In this document: positions 35,483 through 45,200 of the stretch, piece by piece
How the letters are laid out: each line of letters starts with the position of its first letter
Numbering within the stretch: the stretch's first letter is position 1
DNA from: Lachnoclostridium sp. An131
Lineage (GTDB): Bacteria; Bacillota; Clostridia; Lachnospirales; Lachnospiraceae
Assembly: GCF_002160825.1 (NCBI RefSeq)
Contig: NZ_NFLI01000019.1
Coordinates: forward strand, 1 to 64,000
Direction of reading: 5' to 3'
DNA: 64,000 nucleotides
Notes under the pieces: model-generated
The model's input: the letters and a program-made list of their open reading frames with translations, nothing else
The model's database searches: none
Told to the model about the DNA's origin: nothing
Made by a program: the position numbers and the translations under genes

Positions 35483-36229
35483 ATGTGGTCCAAGACAAGA
35501 AAGTGCCGGACAGCGGCGGCTGCGCTGGCTGTATTTTTCATGCTTTCCGCTGCCGGAGGAATTGCGGCCTGCCGGAATCTTGCGGGAGCAGAGAGAACAG
35601 GAGAAACAGAAAGAACAGAGAAAGGCCGTGCAGGGTATGTCATACTGCCGGAATACACGGGACGCCCCTTTTCCGCAGTGAAGCCGCAGACTGTGGATGA
35701 GGCCTATATGGACGGCCTGATGTCAGAAATGCTTGCCATGTACAATGAAATCAGAGGAACCAGTTATGAGGCGTGGACGGACGAGCAGGTGTCATACACA
35801 ACACAGGGACGCTATAAGTCAGAGGCAGACTGGCGTGCATATCTGCAGGAAAAGTACACCCGGGTGGAACAGGAGAAGGCCAGGGACGCTACGGCGCAGC
35901 TGATCCTGCTGGAGATTGCGTCGGAGGCAGAGCTGACAGAAAGCGGGAGGCAGAGTATGGAAGAAGAGCATGCGCTGGAGTCACGGAAGCTTTGGTATGT
36001 CACGGAAGCCATAGCGGCTGCGGAAGGGCTCGAGCCGGGCGAGAATGAGATAAAGGCTGCCAGGGAAGAGCATATGTCAGGCGTGCTTGAGATGGGATAC
36101 AGGGAGGAGGACAGCTATTACAGAGAAGAGCTGGAGCACTGGGAAAAGGAGGAGGAGAGCTTTCGTCAGACTCTTCGGACAGAGGCGGTGAAGGAATTTC
36201 TGTATGAAAATAATGTAATCAGACAGTGA
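35483..36229 (+). CDS. Lipoprotein with trigger-factor C-terminal-like domain
   Basis: 248 residues. A signal peptide ending in a plausible lipobox IAAC (about residue 30) is followed by a helical, Glu-rich domain (about 72-248) with DEAYMDGLMSEMLAMYNEI, EKARDATAQLILLEIASEAEL and a terminal VKEFLYENN. That pattern resembles the C-terminal chaperone domain of trigger factor and SurA-like proteins; no peptidyl-prolyl isomerase domain is present. ATG 35483 follows GGAGGAAGAAAAG. It lies immediately before a giant secreted adhesin, so an extracellular holdase for that protein is an attractive inference. The family call rests on pattern, not alignment. Confidence 0.6.
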   Translation: MWSKTRKCRTAAAALAVFFMLSAAGGIAACRNLAGAERTGETERTEKGRAGYVILPEYTGRPFSAVKPQTVDEAYMDGLMSEMLAMYNEIRGTSYEAWTDEQVSYTTQGRYKSEADWRAYLQEKYTRVEQEKARDATAQLILLEIASEAELTESGRQSMEEEHALESRKLWYVTEAIAAAEGLEPGENEIKAAREEHMSGVLEMGYREEDSYYREELEHWEKEEESFRQTLRTEAVKEFLYENNVIRQ

Positions 36230-36291
36230 AAGGGCAGTGATCTGAGATGGAAAAAGGGGGCGGATATGGAGCCTCCTGGAAAGGAATGCCT

Positions 36292-39200
36292 ATGAAAAAA
36301 AGGAAAAAATGCAGGGCGCGTCTTCTGGCTGCGCTCCTTGCGTTTACACTTGCAGCGCCGCATTTTGGGACAGCTCCGGCGTATGCATGGAACGCGCTGC
36401 CGGCGGCTGAAATGGAAGCGGCAGATGGAAAGACTGAAATGGCGGACGGCACGGAGGAGCCGGCGGATATGACGGCGGAAGAGTCCGCAGAAGAAAAAGA
36501 ACCGGCGGAGGAGAAAAAGGCGGAGAATCCCAACCTGAAAGAGCCAGGAGAGGAGATGGAAGGAGAGAGCTCCGAAGAAGGAAAGGAAACGGAAGGAGAG
36601 AACTCCGAAGAAGGAGAGGAAACGGAAGGAGAAAACTCCGGCCAAGGAGAGGAGACGACTGGAAAGAGCTCTGGCGAGGGAGAGGAAACGGAAGAAAATC
36701 CTGGAGAAGGCAGCTCCGGGGAGAATGGTTCCGGGGAAGACGGTTCCCAGGAGCCACCGACGGAAGAAATTTCAGTCATTGGCGAAGGAGAATTTATCCG
36801 TTTTGGATTTGACAAGGAAGCGTATCTGCCGGGAGATACCGTATCGGTGGTTCTGACTCCTGATGCAGGCTATGATCTGAAGCTGGAAAGTATTCTTGTC
36901 ACGGACGGGGAGGAAACGGAGGTAGAATATCAGACTGCCGGGCCGGAAGAGGAGGGAGCAGTTACGCTGACATTTCTGGCGGCAGAGACAGATATGCTCG
37001 TGAGGGCGGAAGCGGATCCATGGCCCCGTTACCATGTAAATGTTACAGCGGAAAGCCTGGAGGAAGGCGGGCAGGCTTTTGAGTTTTCCGTAGAACCGGA
37101 GGATTTATATGAAGGAGCGGACGTCACAGTATCCGTGAATTATACGGGGTCCCAGATTTGGACTGCGACTGCGACGTATGGGGAGGAGAGTGCAGATCTG
37201 GATTTTACTGTCTCCGGTTCCTCCGTCACATTTGTGATGCCGGCGTCTGATGTGGAGGTAGTCCTGTCGGAACGGGAAGGCCAGAATCTGGGCGATGTGT
37301 CGGCTGAGGATGGCAGCATCACAGGAGACTGGCAGGGAAGCACATCATCTACCAAAAAGGAGTATGAGCCGGATGTGGAGCTTGCGAAATCGGCAAGGTG
37401 GACAGACATTGAGGATGGTTATGCAGAGCTTACGATTACGGAAAGGGATACATCGGATTATGCCAATATTCCGGTAGATTATATCATCATCCTTGACAGG
37501 ACGCGTACGATGTCGCTGAACGGAAGCACCTGGGAGCAGGGCGGAGGAGAGGGCGTAATCAATGAAAATTCTCCCTGCATCAACCGGGAGCATTACTATT
37601 ACAAGGGGGGAATCCGGCTCTGGCTTCTGGATTACTATACAGGCTATGACGCGTATTCCGGAGTCTGGTTTGATGACCTGCCCGGAGGCGCCAGCAGCTG
37701 GACGAAGCGGCATTACAGCTCGTCTGGCAGCAATATCAGCGTCAGCTATTCGAACGGCTGCCAGGACAGGCTTACCATGGCAAAAGCGGCGATTTATTCG
37801 CTGGTGGACCGGATAGCTGCAGACAATGCCGGCGTCCCCTCAGGCCGGATAAAATCCAGGGTCGCATTCTGGAGCTTTGCGGATGGCACCTATTTTGGAG
37901 GTCCTGATGCATATCGGGAGAGAGGCCTGTATAACTACACACCCTGGACAGAAAACTACGCCGCAGTGAAATCAGCGGTCAGCGGGGTTAAGACCTTTGC
38001 GGGGACCTACTATTATGAGTCCTTTGCAGAGGCCTATGATATGATTACGAAGAGAAATGCCGGAGACAGGGATCACGCAGGCGTCTATACAAAGGTTATT
38101 TTTATATCAGACGGTATCTGCGGGGATAAAGCAGATGACAATGGACATACCTGGGCGGAAGTCCGAAGTATGGCGAACCGGATCAAGGCGCTGCCGAATA
38201 CGGAGCTCTTTACTATCGCAATCGGCATGCCTTCGGGATCGGAAGGCTCCAGATTTCTTGCGGAGCTGGCGACGCAGAACGCAGACGGGACCTACACGGC
38301 CAGCCTGTGGCAGAATCTTTCTTTCTCAGGAGAAGAAAATTCGGCCCTGGCACAGACCCTGTTCAGCATACACTCCAAGGCAGGTGAGATTCGGGCTGCA
38401 GATAAAGTCCTTACGGATCAGATAGAGACAAGGTACTGGGAGCCTGTGGAGGTGGTCAGCGCAGACGGAGGGGCGTCTGCAGCCAGCCTGGACAAAAATA
38501 CAGGAAGGCTTACCTGGAGGATACCGGAGGGAGCCGGAAAGACCTACAGATGTACCATCCGCCTGAGGCTTAAGGATGCGTACCGGTATCTTCTCTCAGA
38601 CACCTCGTACCCGACGAACCGGGACGCTGCAAATGCCGCGGAGGATCTCACGAAAGCGGGAGCGGTAATGAGCTACACGATAGAAGGCGGTATTTATAAT
38701 CAGGAAGCCCGGAAAACCGGCGTGGTGACGCCTAGACTGAAATACGGCACGGTGGAGTTTACGGGAAAGAAAAACTGGACAGTCAGCGGCTCTCAGACGG
38801 ACAGGGTGACTGTACGCCTGATGCGTACACTTCCGTCACAGTCTGCTGCTGCTCAGGTAAATAATGCGAACACCAACGCCGGCAGGGACTGGGCTTATGC
38901 GTTTTCTGTACGTTTGATGCCGGACGGCAGCACAAAGCCGCTGATTAAGTATGATGAAAATGGACGGACTGTGCAGTATGAGGTTACGGAAGCCGTACCG
39001 GAATTCTATACAAAGCTGGATAATGTGATTACCGCCGGGGCGCCCGGTGAAAACGGAGGCAGTGTGACGGACAGCCAGCTGTACAATGAGCCCTTTAAGG
39101 TAAAGGCACAGCTGAAGAAGGTCGACGAAGAAACTGGAAATCCTTTGAGCGGAGCTGTTTTTTCTGTCTATGCCTGGAGTGCGCGTGCAGGGAGGTATCT

Positions 39201-42200
39201 GCCCTACCGAGGTACAACGGACCCGTCTTCGGAGCCCTATGAGACGGGAGCGATGACCGGAGCTTCCGAAGGAATGGTGCTGGCGGAGACAGAAAAGGGA
39301 AGCTATATTACGCCGTCCTGGCTCTATTATGCACAGGACAATCAGGGGAAATTCCGGATTATTGAGACTTCAGCGCCGGAAGGCTATTTCGGAGACTGGA
39401 AGGATCCGGCCTCTGTCACAGAGGCGTCTTCGGATGCGGACAAGAACGTCTATGACCTTGTGATATCGCCGGATGAGGCGCAGAACCGCTCTACGATTAC
39501 CATTTCCAATCATCCGGAGGGAACCTTTGGGGATCAGAGGGTTCTCGGAAAGCTGGCCTTCACAAAAAATGATCTGGAGGCCCGGGATACGCTGCCTCAG
39601 GGCGATGCGGCACTTGTGGAAGCGGAATATAAGCTTTATGCGGCTGAGGATATTGTCCATCAGGATCAGAGCGGCACCGTTCTGTACAGAAAGGGCGATG
39701 AAATCAGAGTAAGCTATGTGGGAGCGGAAAACGGTGTGCGTACGTACCGGTATGACGCCGATGGAACTGCAAGGCTGAAAATTGGTTCCGGATATACCGT
39801 TGTGATAGAGGATCTGGAGCTTGGCAGCTATTATTTACGGGAAGAGGCGGCAAGTGAAGGATATCTGATCGATCCGGAAGAATATTTCTTTGAACTGGCC
39901 TGGCAGGGGGAAAGGATCCCGGTAGTTGAAATTTCGGACTATCCGGTTTATGAGCAGGTAAAGAAGCAGGCCCTGTCCTTCTACAAAATGACAGGCACGG
40001 ATAATTCTGATCGGCTGGATCCCATGGAGGGAGCGAAGTTTTCTGTTTATCTCGTGTCAGATCTGGCAGAAGGAAGGTATGTGGAGGTATCAGATGAAGA
40101 GCTGCCGCAGGCGGTCATCGACGATTTCCGCGATCCGGCTGCACTGGATTATTCTGCGTTCCGGAAGACCTCGCCGGCTGTCGTTTATGAGGAGGCGGAC
40201 AGTGAGGACGTGACAGAAGGAAGGCTTGTCAAGACTGTCTCCTACAGTGATGGAACCAGGCATGAGATTGCGGATGTTACAGGCAATGAGAACGCCTACT
40301 TTGTGGCAGAGCTTGAGAGTGACGACAGAGGAATTGTAAAGGTGCCTGCCCTGCCCTATGGGCGTTATCTGGTAATTGAGACGACTACGCCGGAGAATAC
40401 GACGGCCACCCGTCCCTTTGTAATCAACGTGCGTGCAGACGACGAGGACGGCCTCGTGGACGGCGACGGGAAGGGGGAAGGGCTTGAGGATCTGGTGCTC
40501 CTTATGGATCGTCCGGTGATGGCGCTGGTACGGATCGAAAAGGCGGACAGCCAGAGCAGAAGGCCGGTGTTGAAAGAAGGTGCCTCTTATGTGATTCGTG
40601 ATGTGGACGGCGCATGGTTCGAGTATTATACCCGGGAAATGACGACGGCTCAGAAGAATGCCTACAGAGAGCAGTATGGAGATCTGGTTGTCCAGTACAG
40701 CCAGGGAACGTATCTGGGAACGGAGGAGAATCCTTATACAACGAAGCTGATTGCGTCTGAGGAGGATGAGACGGCAAACGTGTATATAGAGACGCCCCAA
40801 GAACTTCCGGCAGGAACCTACGAGCTCCAGGAGCTTTCCGCGCCGGAGGGCTATGTGCTGCAGGGACATGAAGGCGTGATTGCGAAGGATGCTTCCATCC
40901 CGGCAGGCAATCAGACTTATTATGAAACGGAAGAGGATGGAGCCTGGGAAGCGGCGCCCCAGGGGGCAACGCGTTTCCTGGTATCTTCATCAGAAGCTGT
41001 CTATGACAGCAGCATTGGCGCCTACATTGTGACAGCCAGACAGCAGAATGATCCCGCCATCGGCAAGATCTCTATTTATGCAGAGGGGGAAAGGCTGGTG
41101 TCCGCAAAGCAGGAGGGAAGTACGATTCTGACGCGCCTGGGAGACGCCCTGGACCAGTTCTTTGGTTATGTGAAGGGGCTGATTGGACTGGACGTGCCGG
41201 ATGATGACGGAATGACCGAGGCGGAGCTGAGCGAATACCGGGATTATGTATTTACTTACGAAATGCGGCCTATCGAGGGCGCTCAGTTTGAAATCCGGGC
41301 CGCGGAGGATATCTGGAGCCCTGAGGGCGGAGCAAATGCCGGGCTGCTGTACGAGAAGGAGGAGCTGGTCATGACGCTGACCACGGATCTGGACGGCCAG
41401 GCCTGGACAGGACAGGAGGACTGGGAAGGCACGGATATCGCAAAGGGGCTGCCTCTTGGAGCCTATACGGTGACACAGATAAAAGCGGGGGAAGGCTTTG
41501 CGCTGTCAGAAGAGAATGCTGTGCCGCGCGAGATCGAGATTTCCTATGCAGGCCAGGAGGTTCCGGTGATTTACCGGGATACAGCCTATATGAATCCGAG
41601 GCAGAAGGTCGAAATTGCGGTAGCCAAGCAGGATCAGGAGACGGGAACAGCGCTTGCCGGAGCGGTGTTTGGCCTGTATGCAGCGGAGGATCTTCAGAAT
41701 GATAAGGGAAAGACAGTTGTGAAGGCCGGAACGCTGATTGCGTCGGCGGAGACGGTTGTGGGTTCGGACGGACAGGTGAGAAACGCGGTCTTTGCGCCAG
41801 ATCTGCCTCTTGGCCAATATTATGTGAAGGAGCTGAAGGCACCGTTCGGCTATGCGTCAGACAGTACAAAAATCCATGTGGATGCTTCCTACCGGGAGGA
41901 CCAGAGAGAAAGGATTTCTCTGACCGGAACGGTACGGAACGCGCCCGTCCGGGTACAGGTCAATCTGATGGACTATTACACGGAAGAGGAGCTGGATGGC
42001 GCACAGATGACAGTTCTGGATTCGGACGGCAATGCGTTTACGACGTTTTTGACGGTTCATGAGGGCAATCCGGTCATCCGGGGGCTGGAAATCGGGAAAA
42101 CCTATACGCTTAAAGAATTGGTGAGCCCGGAAGGGTATCACTATAAGCTGTATATCCGGGAGGATTATGAGACATCCGGAGAAGGTACGGAGCTTGAAAA

Positions 42201-45200
42201 AAGCTATGCGGATGAAAGCGGTGCTGTGACCGATTCCATAAGGTTTACGGTTCTCGATCAGGAAGAGCTGCAGGTGGTCAGTGTGTTCAACAGGCCGCTT
42301 CTCGGAGAGCTCACGATTGAAAAGACAGGGGAAGAGGCTGTGGGTACGGTAACTACGGAGGATGAAAGAGGAAATATTCTGGAGACACCGGTCTATGAGC
42401 TTCGGGGACTGCCGGGTGCGGAGTATGTGCTGCGGGCAAAGGAGGACATCGAGTATCCGGACGGCTATACAGGACTTCTCTTTGAAAAGGGAGCTGTGGT
42501 CCTGGATGAATACGCGGAGCTGGATGGAGACGGTGGTAAGGAACAGCTTTGGCAGAATTACAAGCTGGAAATTGTGGATGGCATCGGCGGGCTTGCGGAC
42601 GTCAGAGCATATCTTGGCATAAAGCATGCTGCAGACGCGTCTAAAGAAGAAATAGAGGCCTTTTATGCAGAGCATGGCGCCAATGTGGAACGGCAGATCC
42701 CATCTGCGGAGGAGATCGCGGATAATGATACTCGCTTTGGCGGAACTCCAGTCAGCTATGTGCTGCGTACTGACGGGGACGGCCTGGTGAAGCTGACCGG
42801 ACTTCCTCCGGGAGAATACGAGGTCATCGAGGTAAAGGCGCCGGCAGGCTACTACCGCGATAAGACAGAATGCATCCGGTCAGTCAGAATAGAGGCTTCC
42901 GAAGATATGACCGGACGGCCGGAAGAAATCATTGCAGTTGGGGTGAATTATGAAAATGCAAAGCAGGAAATTGAGACTCCGCCGAGAGTGCCTGAAAAGC
43001 CAAAGCCGCAGGAGCTTGTCTATCATCCGGCAGTGGCGGTTGCAAAGCATGCGGATCAGGAGATTTGCGACCCGGGGGAGACGGTAACCTATCACATTTC
43101 TGTGGCCAATACGGGTGATGTGGATCTTGAAAATGTGCGGGTAAGCGACAGCCTGGCAGGCGGCCAGATAAAAGTGATCGATGCTCTGGCTGTTGGAGAG
43201 GTCTGCAGCTTTGAGTATCCATATACGGTTCTTGACAATGCGCAGGCAGGAAGCCGGATCGACAATACCGTGCATGCGATTGGAACGCCTGTCATTCCGG
43301 ATCCGGGAACGGATGAATACGGACAGCCGATTATCGTAGATCCCTCTTCTTATATAGAGCCAGAGGATTCTGATCTGGAAAAAATCTTTGTGCGCGGCGC
43401 TGACATTCTGATCAGGAAAACTGCGGATCAGAGGATGTATGCGCCTGGTGACACCGCCTGTTATACGGTCGAGGTAATAAATCCGAATGCGTATGAGCTG
43501 AAAAATATACTTGTAGAGGATTCGCTGGATGGCAGGTTTGTGCTGACTGCGGCACAGGCAGAGGGAGACGGCGTTGTATTAAACAGCGATGGAACAGTGA
43601 GCATCCACGCCCTTCCGGGAGGAGGCAGAGTCTGCCTGCGGTATGAGTATCAGATTCCGGAGGAATACAGGAACGGACAGATCGAAAATCTTGTGACCGT
43701 GACAGGGGAGAGCAGCGATCCGGAGCATAAAAATCCAGGCATCCGTATCGTCAAAAGGGCCGGGAAATATGTGTACAAGCCGGGAGAGACCGTGAATTAT
43801 ACGCTGACAGTTACCAATACGGGCGATGTGGATCTGGAGAATGTAACCGTGGAGGACAGTCTGGTCGGGGGCGAGTGGGCAGACAGCCCCAGAATAGGCA
43901 GTCTGGCGGCAGGAGACAGCGTAGAGCTTGTCTATCGGTACACGATTCCGAAGAATGCTGCAGCAGGAGAGAAGATTCACAATGTAGCGGTGGTGACAGG
44001 GACGACAGTTCCGGATCCCGAGTCCCCGGGAGGCTCGGAAGACCCGGAGGAGCCTGCGCCCCCGGAAGATGTGAAGGCGATGGACGATGAAGAGGTGACT
44101 GTGGAAAATGACAGTGCTCCGGCCATTGATCTTGAGAAGTCTGTGGATAAGAAGGTGCTGAAGCCGGGCGAGACAGCGGTTTATACTCTGACAGTCACAA
44201 ATACCGGAAATGTGGCTCTTAAAGGTGTGGTTATCACGGACAGCAGAGTGGAGCTCGGCGAAAAAGGGGTCATAGGAGAGCTGGAGTCTGGAGAGAGCAG
44301 AACCATTTCCTATCCCTTTGCAATTCCGGAGGAAACACCGAACGGGACGCTGCTGTCGAACACAGCGGCTGTGGAAGGAACGGAAAAGCTGCCGGATGGC
44401 AGTACAGACGAACCGCGGATTGTAGAGGATACAGATCAAGAAGAGATCAGGGTAGAGACCGCTCATTCTGTAGAAAATGAGGACAATGAGATTATTGTCG
44501 TACAGAATCCGAAGATCAGCATTGTCAAGAAAGCGGATAAGCAGGTGTACAGACCCGGTGAGACGGCACATTATCGGCTTACGGTTACGAATATTGGCGA
44601 CTGCAGGCTCGTAGATGTGCTTGTAGAGGAACAGCTCTTGAAAGAAGGATTCTTTACGGAAAGTACAAAGGGAGCCTTTGAAGGGACTGAAGCGGCGATA
44701 GGAGAGCTGGCTGTGGGCGAAAGCGCTGTATTAGATTTTGAGTATCAGGTTCCGGTGGATGCAGCGGGCAGCAGTGCCATTTTCAACATTGCAGCTGTCA
44801 GAGGAATTTCGGAACCGGTGCCCGATCCGATGATGCCGGAGCTCCCGGATGGAACCCCGAACTATCTTCCGGATAAGACAGTGACAGACAGTGATGATGA
44901 AATAATCTATGTGGAAACAGTACCGGCAGGTATGGCGGTCACCAAATACAGTGTGGATGAGGGCGTGCGGACAGAGCAGCCAGGCGCAGCCTTTACACTC
45001 TATGCGGCAGAGGATGTGAGAAATCTGCATGGTACGCTGATTTACCCGGCAGGCCGGGAGATAGAAACGGCTGTTTCCGGTGATGACGGTGCCGCGCATT
45101 TTACGGCGGATGTGCCGACAGGCGTGTACCGGGTTGTGGAAACGAAGGCTCCGGCAGGCCATTACAGCAGCAGAAAGGAGATTGTTTTTGAAGTAAATAA

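Noticed and set aside
36166-36815. Several Ser/Pro- or Phe-rich frames opposite the adhesin start
   Set aside because: They are complements of the acidic Glu/Gly repeat and have no start signals.
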